64,000 nt of DNA from Acorus gramineus (taxonomy: Eukaryota > Streptophyta > Magnoliopsida > Acorales > Acoraceae): the NCBI GenBank assembly GCA_030737835.1, contig CM060847.1, forward strand, positions 7,204,584 through 7,268,583, read 5' to 3'. The translations under genes were made by a program, and so were the position numbers. The notes below the pieces were generated by a model, which was not told the DNA's origin, made no database searches, and was given only the letters and a program-made list of their open reading frames with translations. Below are positions 11,201-24,500 of the stretch, piece after piece. Numbering within the stretch: position 1 is the first letter of the stretch; each line of letters begins with the position of its first letter.

Positions 11201-14200
11201 GGTCAAAATCTTGCTGATGTAATGATCTGAAGGAAGCGAGAGCCCTGTAAGGCATGAGTCTAATCACTTGATCGCACATAGCCTAATGATATGTGTTGAG
11301 CTGCCACTTTCCCAGTAAAGCAGAATTCATGATACTTGTGTTATAACACCCCCATTGCCCCTGATTCCTTTCTGGCTGTGATCAAATTCCACCTCACTGA
11401 ATGCATTCCATTTTTTTTTCATCTTATCCTTCTTTTGTTGTCATACTTGCTGAAATGGGGAATACATTGTGTATTTAATTATATAATGGAGTGACTCATC
11501 TTCTGTCTGATTCCTTCCTGAGAATCTAGTTAGTGTCAGTATGTATCTTTGATTATCTGATCATTTTTATTTACATTTTTGTGCATTAAGGCTAATCGGG
11601 TGGCAGAACTTCACCGAAAAATTAGGTCAAAGGAAGGGGCTCATGAAGGTGCGTTTAGGTTATTTTGCTTCTTAGAATAAATGAGTGTCTTATTTGTGGA
11701 TATTAAGATTATAAGCCATAGTCTCTCTCATTTTTAAGTGCAATTTATACACTACTGTCAAAAAATTATGTACCATTTTCATCAGGATTGTAAATTATAT
11801 AATATATACAGTTGGGCACTTCATATATTTAAAACTCTCCCATATTGAACTTGGACCAGTAGATGCGGCTTAATAGGTTCCATCAATTTATGTCCCGCAG
11901 AACTCCTTTTCTGCTCATAATCCAGTTTTGATCATCAAACATCTTTGAATGCCATAATATGAGTTCTTACAATCTGAAACTGACTTGATTTTAAGGGGCA
12001 TATTGAAAGGATCCCTATAAACACTTGGAATTGATCTGACAGACTCAATCTATTATATGTGGATTGAACATTGCCACTCGGACAAGCTTTATCTACATTG
12101 CATTGTCGACTGCTGGTCATGCAAGCTACTCGACTACTCTTACATGGCCCAAGTGAAAATGGAACTGTATAAGAATGTAGCTTGATGTAACATGACTTCC
12201 TTATGTGTATGAGAATCCCTGCTTTCTCAAGATATTATTTTATAAGCCAGACAAAGCCTTAGAGGATACCAAAGAGGAGGAAAATTGTGAAGAGAGCTGA
12301 AATTGATAGGTTATAAGCCGGAGAAGCCTTCTTGACATATAAAAGTTCATCCGATGAACAGCTTGCTATATTAGACTATAATTTTTAAACTCATCCTTTG
12401 GTTCATTTGTCTTGTTACTTCCCTGAGCATATGTTGCCCCTCCAGTCAGCATCACCTAACCATGACAACTTCTATGGACTTCATATATGAGAAGGAAGTT
12501 ATCCCTAGAAAAGGTGAAACAGACCTCTATGCATTTCTTTTTTTTCCCTAAAATAAAAAGTTGGTGGTAACTGCCACCTTAATGCATTAGAAAATGGGGG
12601 CACAGTTCCAGATCAAAGGCAAAGAAAATCTTTAAAAGGTGTATTGTTAGTAGCCGAGGAGACCACTAACATAGAACCATGAACAAAGACAAACTTCTAT
12701 GCATTCTTGAGGGGGCACTAGATTCAGGGATGATTCTCTGGCTATAAGCGTTCCACCTTATTGACTGAAAGTTTTGGATGGCCACCTCATATAGATCAGA
12801 GGCAATTGTGAGATTCTTTGTTGATTATGATTAAATGAGATTAGGCCTATCACTGCTTTTATTCAACCTCCTGAAGTTTTGTTTTTTTGTTTGGCCAAGA
12901 AGTTTATGCACATATAAACAGATTATAGGCTTATAGCCCTTCCAAAATTCCAAATATTAGCTGCAAGAACAAAAGGCCCCAAATCATAGTATGTTAACCA
13001 AGAAAAGTCAATTGTTATAGTTTCATTGACTTCTTGTGCTTGTCGTCTTGTTTAAATAATAGTGCATCATGGAAGTATTTGGTTCATCATTCAAGATGTG
13101 GAAGTGAACATGGAAAAGGAATGGGGGCGATATCTTCTTTATGAAGGCCTTTCTTTGTGGATGATTTTATATGTAACATGTAAGATGCAATCATATAAAG
13201 GTACATAATTATGTGCATAGAGTACATCTTGTCATATTTCTGACATATGAACCGATCATCTAACAGTAGTCATTTAGGTGACCGACATCTATCAATGGTA
13301 TGAGCTCTGTGAAATGGGTGAAACTTACGATACCCATCAACCATTTTTAGAATGTTCCAAGATCAGAACAGGAAGGCATTGACAAAAATGCCTACTAGAG
13401 CCAGTAAATTTATATATTACTTCAGATAAATATAATGGGTATATTTATTATCATTTATCTTTATGGGATTATTTGTTTTTTCTTCAGAAACCAACATGAA
13501 CTCCTATTCTTTTTATGTAGACTTGAGGACGAAGCTGTCCAAGATTCACCAACACACACCATCTCTGGGTCAGGTGAGTCATCTTATATTATCATGAGTA
13601 GAGTCTATACTGATTTTTTAGCATTTTAGATAGTCTTGTGTTGATCTCAATGGATCCTTGTGAAACTTACTTTAAAACTTTGTTTCCAACTTTTGGTAGC
13701 TGGAGCCTTCAAGAGGAGCTGACTTTGAACAAGAAATATTCGAGGCGGAATACTCTTTCATCTGTGATAAAATTCTGCAGTTGCAAGAGAAGGTTGTAGT
13801 GCTTGTAGAGAGCTACAAACTCTGAACCCGTTCAGCTATATTTTTGCTTGAAAACCGAAACTGTACCTAACTGTACCTTCTATTTCTATTTTGTAGGCAA
13901 AGAAGCTCCAAGAAACTATTGAAATGACACAGAAGGAAATAGTGCAACCAACTGAAGTGGAAATGGAACTCAAGAAAAGACTCGCACAGCTCACTGATCG
14001 TTTAATTCAAAAACAAACTCAGGTTTCATCTGTTAGCAGTCTAGATTTCTAAAAGTCACTTCTTTATATGGGTATTCAATTAGTGTTTTATTGGTATTAT
14101 CTTCAGTAGGAATCAGACCTCATTGCACAGTTCTTAATATAGTTTGTCTATAGGGCACTGTTACACAGTCCCATTTACAGCCGTGCGTGCAGACCCACAT

Positions 14201-15495
14201 ATGTCCAACAAGGTATATGCACTGTTAAACAAAGCATGTAATTTTTCACTTATTCTATAAGAGGGTCCGTACAATTCATTGGAGCATACACCTTATTTTG
14301 TGGAAGTATATGCTTCGTTACATGAAGTATACACCTTTTAAAAAATAATCTGAAGCATGTAATGCCTGCACGTGGGTCTGTAACCGGGGTTGTTTCCCTG
14401 CCTATATTGTTGTTGACCAAAATTAAGAACGCTTACTGATTGCCATGTTATCTGGACATGGATGTGGACATTGCATATCTTCTTCTATCTCAGGGAGCTT
14501 GATCTATAATGATGGGTTTCTGAGTCATCTCATCTGATACGTGATATATTCAGGTATTGATGATCCTCAAAAACCAACAAAGTTGCAAACATGTCAACAT
14601 TACTTAACGTTTTGGCCCAACATCAAATCAAGGTCGTATTCTCTATTCACAATCAAAAGGGCTTTTGCAAAAACAAGGACCTCATTTGTACAGGGATTCA
14701 ACTTCTCCTCCCCATCAATTTATATTTTAGACTTACCTTCACATATCGGTGCCCCTGCTTTGTATGTCATCCATTATTTTATTTTAAAGAACATAGAAAG
14801 ATTATGCATCCAGGGTATGGAAACCTCTCCGTGGGACAAAACTTCCCATAAGTTTCGTGAACTCCAAAAATGTTATGCTCTCATTTGTCAGTCCTGCAAG
14901 AGATTGTATCTACTGGTTGAAGAAAATGTTCTTAAAGAGTTTAATAAAAAAATTATTCATGCACATCCAAAAATATGTCACCACTAATACTGATCTATTC
15001 TCATTGCTTTCTCCTCAGGTCGAGGCCCTTTCTTCGGAGAAAGCCACTTTGCTATTTAGAATTGAGGTATAACAACTGCCATTCAAATCTCTCTTTTTCA
15101 TTCGCTCTCCGAGATTCTAACATGTAAATCAAACCACACAGACAGTTTCAGGATCACTAAATGAAAACCGCCTGGTAACCCCAATGGATGATCTAGAGGC
15201 GGGGACGTCTGGGTTCACCAATTTGAGACCAAGACTCCGGGACAAAATCCGAACCGGTGAGAGGCACTTGGGCTCGATTCTTATACAGCTGGATGCAATT
15301 TTTTCTGCAGGGGCTGTTTATCTGAGAAGAAACCCAACGGGGAAGCTTTGGGCAATCGTATACGTGATTTGCCTACATTTGTGGGTGTTGTATATCCTCT
15401 TTGTGTCGAATTCTGCGCCCGGCAGCGATGGGAGCGCCGCCGGTGGTGCTGCTTTTTCTCTGGAAACCATTGCTAAAAACTCTTCAGGTGTATGA
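8220..15495 (+). CDS. GC2: Golgin candidate 2-like Golgi coiled-coil membrane protein
   Basis: Ten exons: 8220-8270, 8362-9150, 10298-10408, 10583-10642, 11591-11648, 13521-13573, 13700-13792, 13897-14022, 15019-15066, 15142-15495. They join in phase to a 580-aa protein. It opens with MSWISSKLKVAESFLQQIDQQ, the N-terminus typical of Arabidopsis golgin candidate 2. A Ser/Pro-rich disordered segment follows (about 70-210), then a highly charged stretch (ENERREREERRKRREWLLAE) and a long coiled coil to about residue 480. A C-terminal hydrophobic anchor lies at 532-551 (LWAIVYVICLHLWVLYILFV). The conserved block before the anchor (AVYLRRNPTGKLWAIVY) is also characteristic. Golgins of this type are tail-anchored tethers in cis/medial Golgi. 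The start is the first ATG with the family N-terminus; the short tail after the anchor is lumenal. Large introns carry LINE and SINE relics. Confidence 0.93.
9888..9963 (-). repeat. tRNA-derived SINE-like relic in golgin intron 2
   Basis: Read on the minus strand, an A-box-like string (TGGCCTAGTAGCTCAGCTG) is followed about 40 bp later by a B-box (GGTTCGAGTCC), the layout of an RNA polymerase III internal promoter. No clover-leaf could be completed, so this is a tRNA-derived SINE head or a tRNA relic rather than a functional tRNA. Confidence 0.45.
11005..11370 (-). mobile_element. Degenerate LINE 3'-ORF relic in golgin intron 4
   Basis: The minus-strand translation shows scattered words of the region downstream of plant L1-type reverse transcriptase: NSALLGKWQ, MPYRAL, and WKDIVRMNDFLLKRIGMVLR. 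These lie in different frames separated by stops, so it is an old truncated LINE fragment. No 3' poly(A) tail or target duplication was identified. Confidence 0.4.
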
Positions 15496-16802
15496 TTTTT
15501 TATGCCATTGTTTTTTTACACTCCCTTTGATGCTTTGATTTGAAGGGGATTGATTTTATAGTGATCATTTTTCATAGGGAATGTATTAACTAAAAGAAAT
15601 CGAAATCTTGTATATTGTTGTTTCTTACAGGGCACTCGTTACATTTTTTACCCATCTACTAATCTAATATAATATTATTGGTTATTATCCTGATCTAATA
15701 TATAACAGATGAATGAATGCATCAACATATTTTTTTAGGGCTCTATCAACATCTTGAAATTAGTTTTTTTTTTTTTAAAAAAAAAAAAGTAGACACATGC
15801 CACTGATTGATTTAATTAAGAAAACGGATTAGTGCATGTCTGAATTGAGGATGAGAAGAAATAGAGAAAGGAAAATTACAAGAAATAGCAACCAAGCAAA
15901 CCAAACCGTCCACAAGGGCCGATTAAATGCAGTGGCACATTCAGTCTTTTTTATAGTCTCAAATATAATTTTATATACATTGATAGCCTTTTTATGGAGG
16001 TATACATCTCATTAATTTTTTTATATATTTTTATAGTTGATATTACTCAATTTATTAGAGTATATATTTTATTTTTTTTATAAAATTAATTTCAATACAA
16101 AATTTATCAAATGATATGAGTTATTAATTAGTGAAATAGAATTGCCGATCTCAGTCAGCACAAAGTGAATGTTGTAAAAAGCGCTAAGCATTAGCCAGGC
16201 AGTTGAAGAGGGATTATAGATTAATTGGAAACTAATCAATCACTTTTAAAATAATAGATATAATACATATATACATATACATATTATATAATATATATAA
16301 TAATTTTACACTACAAAATAATAGATAACATCAAAACAAAATTAATAACATAAACATAATAAGAATAGCATAAAATTTTTAATTAAGAGATAAATAATGT
16401 ATAAGATAACTTAATATCTTATTAGTCTGGGAGCAATATAACATAATAGGAATTGATCAGAGAAAGACACCCCACTTGGCCACTTGTCAATTCTCATTAG
16501 AAAAATGTTAGACTCAGTCATTTATACTAATCAAAACTCAGATCACACATGTTTTAATTCTTTAAAACAGTCAATAACATCTAATAAAATATATGCTTTA
16601 ATAAAAATTGTATATCACTCCATTTCGAGTTAAATAAACATATCATTAATAAGTGTGGAAAAAAAATTTAACGAGTTATATACATAACGGTAAAAAAAAC
16701 TGTGTGCGGCAGTGCCTTTCCCATTAGGGGCAAAAAAGCCATTTCACCCGCAAAACATTCCCCCACGAAACCCTTTTATTTTCGGGTTTCCGCAGCAACA
16801 GC

Positions 16803-16843
<41 letters not shown>

Positions 16844-16870
16844 GCCAGAGCGAACTCCTGTTCTGTAACA
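15496..16870. other. Golgin 3' flank and RPB6 upstream region
   Basis: AT-rich spacer with no gene. A weakly conserved repeat (about 15930-16140, word AGGTATACATCTCATTAA) resembles sequence near 33450-33620. The last ~150 bp, including a GA repeat, are probably the RPB6 promoter and 5' UTR. Confidence 0.5.
16806..16838 (+). repeat. GA microsatellite in the probable RPB6 5' UTR
   Basis: About 16 GA units ending 33 bp before the RPB6 start codon. GA/CT repeats are common in plant 5' UTRs and are bound by GAGA-binding BBR/BPC proteins. A regulatory role here is inferred only from position. Confidence 0.85.
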
Positions 16871-19651
16871 ATGGCCGACGATGACTACAACGATATGGAT
16901 ATGGGGTATCTCTCTATTCTCACTCCCTTCTCTCTCTCTCTCTCCACCCCCTCTCACATCCCCTTCGTTGCACTGTTAGTTAGGTTTTTCGTTTCCCCGT
17001 TATCACGGGAAGAAAAATTAGGGTTTATGCCAACAAGCACGCCTGTTCTTCAATCCGGTGATTATTTCTTTTGAACTCTCTTTGTTTCTTGCCTCTAATT
17101 GGGATGTTATTGCTTCAGATACGAGGACGAGCCTCCGGAGCCTGAATTTGAGGTGCAGGCTTGACATCTTTTATAGTTTTCGAAATCGTGATCGATGTTT
17201 TTGTTTTCCTCTCTCGAATGATGATGTCTGTTCATACAGGAAGGAGAGGAGGAGAACTTAGAAAACGCCGAGGATGTGCCGGAAACTGTCATAGAAGGCG
17301 AAGATAAGGAGCAGAAGGAGCCGGAACAGAAGGGGCCGAGGAAAACATCGAAATTCATGACGAAGTACGAACGGGCGAGGATCCTGGGCACGCGCGCTCT
17401 GCAGATCAGGTTGTTATCCAGAATATAAAAAAAAAATCTTTTGACTTTGGTTTGTTGTGTTCTGTATTACATTGAATTTGCGAGGATTAATGTTTCAATG
17501 TGACTTTTTTTTGGACACCATCGATGAACAGCATGAACGCGCCTGTGATGGTGGAGCTGGAGGGTGAGACTGACCCACTGGAGGTAAGATTGTTTCTTAC
17601 TTCACTGAGAACTGTTTCTTCTTTATGTCTTTCCTTGATTTTTGTTCTTGTGGAATATGTGTTTTCCTTTTTGAATATGTCATGCAACTAGTTGTTAGCT
17701 AGAGTTAACGAGCACTTTAGGCAGGCAGTCATGGCACTTTTAAATGCTTCTTGAAGGTGAAGAATGGGAGGTTCACGTGCCATCTGTTCATGAACTATAT
17801 TCCATTCCTGATAAGCAGGTCTCATGACTACCTACTAATTGTTTGTCCTTGTTTTTTTTATTGAAACCTCCTTAGGAAGACTTGGAACTTTTTTTTTTTT
17901 AGGAGATAAGGTGGGAGTCTAGCAACAAAAAATTGATTAATTAAGGTCCCCTTTGGCAACGGTACATTGAATGTTATGATTATTGTTTACAGAGTTATCA
18001 AACCGACCCTTGACTAAAATTGTATTATAGTATCATCTGACAACAAAGATGTTGGAAATATCTATGTTGTTAGAATATCATTTTTTGATCATTAAATGGT
18101 GATCACCTAGTCCACCTCTCTTAAAATTTGAAAAAAAAAAATGATTGAAACTTGAAAGTGCTTGTCTGGTATAAATACTACTTTTCACCAGTGGTATAAA
18201 TAAAGTAAATACTCTTACAAAAAAAATTAATAAAAACAGGTGCATCGATCACCCTCGCTTTTATATTACCAGACATTTCATTCACGGGAAGATGCACATA
18301 TTATACCAAATGCCAACCAAAGTTAAAAGTAATTTACTTAACAAGACTTAGCTTGTTAAGTTTCCAAAGATAAAGTGGGTTGAGTTCATGGGTATAAGGG
18401 TATTACAATAACTCTGTTTTGGTATACTTAGCCAAAAAGTCATAATCTGCTGCCCAAGGGGGCCTAGCTCATAGAGCTTCAGGAAAAGTTAGCAGATGAG
18501 AAATTTGCAACAAAAAAAAAAGAGCAAAAACATAAACAAGGGGAATTACATGATACAACCCACTATAATGTGAATTCGACTCCCTAATAAAGGTATTTTC
18601 CTCATAAAGGATGAAGATAAACATCATTTCTTGAGAGCCAACTAGCTCAACAAACTGGATTTTTCGAAATTGAGGGCCTCAGCAGCTTAATTTCTTTCAC
18701 TTCCCCTTTTCATTCTTTTGCCTCTTTCCCACATTTGATCGAAGGAGATGAATTCGCTGTGTACTCCATATGCAACACCCAACTTTTCTTGGCATAGAAA
18801 TCACATGAAGGATTGGACTTTGTGAGGCATTTACCTCTCAGTCTCCTTGAATTAAGAAGCAGTACTGCCCTGAACTTGCATGTCGTTCATTAGCCACTTC
18901 TAGCAATTTGACTGAGAACTTTATCATAGGCTCTGGAATCCACTCCACACTGTTCTCCATACCCCTTCCCAATCTTGGCATCCACCAGTAAAGCAAGAAA
19001 CCATGAAAATCCAGAATTTCCTCAACATTCAGGTCTCTTCTCGGAGTGGCGCCACCATGAACTCCCTGGCCAAGCCATCTATGTTCATATTAGCCCTGAA
19101 CAATCTGGGAAAAGTCCCCATGAGAGGGATATCCTGAAACAAGTAACAATTGCATGGTAGCAAACTCTTGTGGGGTGAATTTCATTGGTGTCCTGTACGG
19201 CTGTTGAGGTTAGATTGAGAATAAAGCTAGGATGACCAACTCCCTATTCAATTTTTAGTCCCTTATGAAATTATATTTTTCCAGTGTGCATCAAATATTA
19301 AAACTGTTTTATACTTCTTCTACACATGACGGAAAAAAATGGGCAGCACTATCATTTTGAAATCTATGAGATACATGTTTTATGCCATCTGGCTATCAAA
19401 TAATTTCGTGAGCTTTTGTGATCTCAGATTGCGATGAAGGAGCTCCGGGAACGCAAGATACCCTTTACAATTCGACGATATTTGCCTGATGGAAGGTTAG
19501 TGGTTTCTTATGCATTTAGTCATTCCTTTCACATTGACAATATATACATATTGGCCTGACATTTCCACTTCTTCCACACAGTTACGAAGACTGGGGGGTT
19601 GACGAGCTGATAGTTGAAGACTCATGGAAGCGACAAGTGGGTGGTGACTGA
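16871..19651 (+). CDS. NRPB6: RNA polymerase subunit 6 (RPB6/omega-like) shared by Pol I-V
   Basis: Six exons: 16871-16905, 17119-17152, 17240-17409, 17532-17583, 19428-19495, 19582-19651. They give a 142-aa protein. The N-terminus is acidic and disordered ([20 protein letters not shown]...). The conserved Rpb6 core runs from about residue 66 with [20 protein letters not shown], then [16 protein letters not shown] and [20 protein letters not shown], ending [13 protein letters not shown] as in Arabidopsis NRPB6A. Rpb6 is the eukaryotic counterpart of bacterial omega; it helps assemble the largest subunit and is shared between nuclear polymerases. Every splice junction is GT-AG and in phase. 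Intron 4 is 1.84 kb and contains repeat-derived sequence. Nothing in the gene looks damaged. Confidence 0.97.
17945..18464. repeat. Possible MITE in RPB6 intron 4
   Basis: The left end GGTCCCCTTTGGCA and the right end TGCCCAAGGGGGCC are inverse complements at most positions. The ~520-bp interior has no ORF. Boundaries and family uncertain. Confidence 0.3.
18955..19160 (-). mobile_element. Possible LINE-derived fragment in RPB6 intron 4
   Basis: The minus-strand translation around 19030-19150 reads [20 protein letters not shown], resembling the (D/G)xPLxxxFPRLF motif found downstream of plant LINE reverse transcriptases. The open stretch is short, and the match is by eye only. Confidence 0.25.
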
Positions 19652-20519
19652 TGTTTCACCTACTCTCCGTTATGTATTGGATGAACTCAATCTATCACCA
19701 GTGTTTGTAGGAGATTATGATGGGGTTTGATGCATGATTTTGTGTTACTGAAGTGAAGTAGTGCTTAAATATCTGGGGATGTGTCATGGCAGTGAAGGTT
19801 GTGCTTGATCTGTCTTGTATATGTTAAAGACTTAAATAACTTGGATTAAACAAACCTCCCTTATCTGGATGTTGATGTTATCTACAAATTTGATGGTTTG
19901 AGTAGTCTCTTCTTAAATTAGTGTTTGCTTCCCGCGTTAACAAAATTATGAAGTGGGTGTTCTAAATGGTTCTTGTATCGACACTTAATAAAAATCTGTA
20001 GGTGCAGATTATTTGTTTTTTTGATTGAGCTGGAGAAGTGTGTGATTTTTTTTTCTTTTTTGGTTCTGAAGTTGCAATTAGTAGGTTTTATGATCCTCAA
20101 AACTGAGTAATGCTGCTTTCCATGTGTGATGTATAGTTGCAGGGAACCAGTGTCAGATGCTTCTGTGTGGATTTTAATGTAGATTGGTATGGTAAATGTA
20201 TGTCATTATTTTAAAAAAGAATGTAAATCATGTGAATGGATTGATCTTTTTCAATGTTTTGATGGAGTTGATCAGTTGAGCCTTTTTTAATGATTTTAAA
20301 ACTCTTATCTTTATGTATAGGTAGAAGAATAGATATGGAATATGGTGAAATATGAGTGCATTGTCCCAAGAATTGGTTTGTTTGTTAAAAATAGTTGGTA
20401 TATTTATGCAAGAATTAGTGGTATTGGTATTTAGGTCCCCTGGAATTGTCATTTTACCCAATCTCTGGTAAAGGGCAGTCCATATATTGGTTACAAATTA
20501 GAGAATTATTTTTTTATAA

Positions 20520-20693
20520 GTCTTTATTTACTTTATTCATCTTTTATTCATAACATTAGTTAATTTAACAACAAAAATTTTGTTATTACATTTTTCAACA
20601 AAAAAAATAAAATAAAAACACAATCAAATAAAAAATGATTTACTCTATTAATATAGTTATCTATACTGGAATAATTATTCCAAATGGAGGGTG
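20520..20693. repeat. Partial family C MITE
   Basis: The stretch with TTCAACAAAAAAAATAAAA-type sequence, an AAAACACAATCAAAT word, and the end TTATTCCAAATGGAGGG mirrors the right half of the family C elements at 2963-3377 and 59348-59796. No left end was found. Confidence 0.4.
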
Positions 20694-20837
20694 TACGAGA
20701 ACAAATGTGAAAACCTCAAAAATGGCCTTGTACTTGACAATCTAGGTAGTCACACAAATTCCACACATCCAAAAGGAACAAATCAAATTAAATTGACAAA
20801 TGAAGCTATTGCCACAGGACCAGATGGGGGTAACGGC

Positions 20838-21071
20838 AGCGTTTGGTTACGCAGATTGTGCAACTTTTGTGATTACAGAAAGCTGATTCTATAATCGTAC
20901 AACCAAACAGTTTTACAATCGCAACAGCTTTCTGCAAACAGATTTCAGACAAATAGTACCCAAAAGCTGTAATTTGAGAAAGCTGAGGAGAGGCAGTTTT
21001 TTACGGAATCAGTTTTAAACCCAATCCAGTGATCGCAAAAAATCAGTTTTACAATCGCGTTACCAAACGCT
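20838..21071. repeat. MITE with AGCGTTTGGTWACGC ends
   Basis: The left end AGCGTTTGGTTACGC and the right end GCGTTACCAAACGCT form a near-perfect terminal inverted repeat, extending through ACAATCGC words on both sides. About 234 bp, no ORF. It looks hAT-like, but no clear 8-bp target duplication was seen. Confidence 0.65.
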
Positions 21072-21580
21072 AAGTAAATCTCTTTCTTATTCACACATTA
21101 TACATCCAATTTATAACCAGAGACAAAAAAATGATGACAAATTAAGGTAAATACGACTAACTAAAAACTATTATGATAGCTTTCTACTTTACAAACCAAT
21201 TTATTATACCAAATAAGGATAAAGAAAATTCTGAGAGAAAAGATCAGGTATGAAGAAAGACCACTCGACATTGGGCGTTGATTAAGATTTAAGACTGATA
21301 ATAATAGTTTCAAAATTAAGCAAATTTACAACCACCATTTGTCTAGGGAGATTGAAACAAGAAAAGAAAAGAAAAAACAATCAAAAAGTAAAGATTTTGA
21401 GAAACTGTGATATCCTGTAAAGGAAACATGTAATAGCTTGTGATGTGATAAACAGTTGAATTCCTTCCTCCAACTTTGATGCCTTAATAGGAGGGGCCAC
21501 TTCTGGCCCTCCTGTCCATGGCTGGCCTATGCACTTGCTCTGCTCTGCAGCTGGAACAGCGCTGCTCCCTGGCGGCCACA

Positions 21581-24500
21581 TCATTCTGCTGTTGATGATG
21601 ATCCGCCCTTCTCAGGGACACCAGTAATTCCTCTTGTTCTCTGCACTTGGGTGTTAGTCATTGGCTTCTGTAATGGCTTCAGGATGGCTAAGATCTCCGA
21701 GAATGATGGTCGCAGTTTCGGATTCCTATTTCATGTTTCAGACAAAGCAAGAGAAATGAATCAGATGAGCGTCATGCAGAGTTAAGATATTTAATCAATT
21801 GATGAAAGGACCATTATGGGATCTCATAGCTTCCATGGGTGTACAATGGGCAAGAGACTTTATAAATTACACGTCTGTGAATCATTCAGGAATTTGGTAT
21901 TGATGTTTTACACAATCAGACTTCAAGGATCAGTTTAAAGCGAAATCTTGTGCCACCTTGGTACGAATAGAGAGTATATGAAAATGTCAATTTCACAGTC
22001 ATCAAATTTCAATTAAGGAGATACTTTGATATTCTTCATTTTTTAATCGGTCACAAGGAGCAAGATAAATTTTCTTAGGAGCACCTGTAGGTCATTGATA
22101 GATCTACAAATGGAAGCTTTAGCTTCATGGACGATACCCCACTCACAGTCTTAAAAAATTTATATTTGCATAGGGCTGCTACAGATGACAAATATGATGA
22201 CAGGTGGACCTTTTTTGTATCTAAAAAGTTACGAAAATGATATGACAAAACAAAATAAATGAAAAAGAAAAACCTCAAGAGATGTGAAGGCATACAACTT
22301 GGGCCATAAATAGAAGGGCTGAAGTCATTATGAAAATGGGTACATCACAAAATGTAGTCAATAGTGATTAAAATTGCAGCAGGACTTGAGTGAGTTGGTA
22401 ATGGGTGAAAAGAGATAGATATACTCACGTTTGCCAGCACTTTGTAATAACACCGGCAATAACTGGATCCATGTCCTCTGGAATGTCGAGGCGGCGCTCC
22501 TGATACCCAACAGCACCAACAACTTGCATTGCGTTCAGTCCATCCCATGGTTGCTGCAAAGTTGAAAGCTCCCATAATATGACCCCAAAGCTATAGACAT
22601 CACACCTATAAAATCAACCCCAAGCCATGGTTATGTAAGTATGGTTTTATTTTATTGATGTACTCGTAAGCATGGGAAAAAAAATAACAGAGCATACTTT
22701 TCATCAGAAGGTTCGTTTTTCAACACTTCAGGAGCCATCCATTCAGCCTGAAGAGCAGAACAGGACGATGTTCCATGATCCATTTCAAACATTTGCCTTG
22801 ATCAAAATAAGCAAGTCAAACATATAAACCTTTACAAAAGAAATTATGCCAAGATCTGAACATAGTATAAGAAATCTCTAATAGAGTATATGCTCTACCA
22901 TGCGAGTATGTACTCTATTAGGGAAAATGTAAAAATGTATGCATTTGAGTATGTACTTCATTTTTTGTGAAAGTATATACTTCATTAGACGTATATATTA
23001 AAAAAAATCACAATGTATTAAGACTGCAAAAGTGACTGAAGAAATGACTAATCGTAACATTTTTCATAAGATTTACACTTGACAAACAACTTATAAATGG
23101 AGGATCCACCAAAATGGTCACTAATACACTTAACATAAGTACGTGTGTATATCTCAATATACATGGACCATGTCATCAGCAATGGATGGAACTGTAAAGA
23201 AGAAATGAAAATGAATCGAGGGCTTACCGTCCCAGCAAATGACCTTGAAGAGAGAAACGTACTCTGCTTCATCCTGGACAGCCCAAAATCACAGACCTAG
23301 ATAATAAATAAAAGCACACTGGTTATACAATACAACATGGACAATTTTAAAAATCACAGAACTACATCAAATTTCCCATCCTAAAAATGAATTGCTACCT
23401 TCACAACCCAATTTCTATCAACAAGAAGATTTGGGGTCTTCAAATCACGATGTACTATAGTAGGTGTGCAATTGTGCAGGTAATTCATTCCACGAGCCTG
23501 AATGGAAAAAAAAAAGAGGATATGCAGAGTATTAAGAATGAGCATAATGTGCACTAAAATCAGAATGACATGAAGACCAAGGACTAATTAAAACATACAA
23601 CATCCAGCGCCATTCTCAAACGCTTCCTTTCATCTAATTGGTTGTTAGGTCGGTGAATCAACCTAAACAAGCTACCTCTGCAAGACATAAGCGCCAGTTC
23701 AATATATTTAAAAACTAGTTATCACACCAACTCGTACTGCAGAATCAGTAACCCCAACAAATAAACAATATAATGCAATTTGTAAACAACCATCAGATGG
23801 GTATTAATCCCCAAATCTTATACCTTTACCAACAAAACAATTTTGAAGACTAAAAGACTATACATCTTCTGACATATATAGAGAAATCTAAATACAGAAT
23901 TGCATTTCATTTGAGGAGTTAATAACCTTTATACATGCTATTGAACCCAACTCTCTTTCTATGTTGCAGATAGGAAATTTCTATACCACCCAACCAGACA
24001 AGGGCCATTCATTGTTCATAAGATGGCTACAATGATGATGATAATTCATGTTTTTTCTTACTGCAATTTTCTCTTCTTTTCTAAATATGCCAGCAACAAA
24101 AAAGGAGATGTCAGTTGGATAAATGGAGACAACCATCATATGAATTTATAGACAAAACCAGGGTTCAATTTAGTTCTTTAACTTTTATACCATCTACGAT
24201 GTTTAAAAATGTCTTATAAGCTATTACACACCTAGGAAGAAATTCTGTGACAATGGAAAGGTTTGGCGCACGGGTTACTGCTCCCATAAATAGAACTACA
24301 TTGGGATGCCGCAATCTTTTCATGATCCTGACCTGACAAACAAAAGTACATCATACTCATGAGTTACAGTTCACAGTGAATTTATCAAACACAAAACTTG
24401 CTAAAACACATTAAAGACTTTCAGTGTTAAAGCTCTCCGGTCCAACATACATAACAAAAATCTTGAGATTAACCTTATTTGAGCAAAACTCTGAGTTCCT

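Larger units (their letters stand above)
19652..21580. other. Convergent spacer between RPB6 and the MAPKKK 3' end
   Basis: Holds the 3' UTRs of both genes, a partial family C element (about 20520-20693) and a separate MITE (20838-21071). No gene seen. Confidence 0.5.

Noticed and set aside
14150-14410. Possible inverted-repeat element with GTGGGTCTG words in golgin intron 8
   Set aside because: The two ends (GCAGACCCACAT and ACGTGGGTCTGTAA) pair only over about a dozen bases. Words like AAGTATATGCTTC recur near 22900 but without a clear boundary.
14541-14987. A 148-codon open frame in golgin intron 8
   Set aside because: Lies between two phase-matched golgin exons, has no recognisable domain and has the composition of AT-rich intron DNA.
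18975-19160. 61-codon plus-strand frame in RPB6 intron 4
   Set aside because: The opposite strand looks more like a LINE remnant, and there is no domain or splice context on the plus strand.
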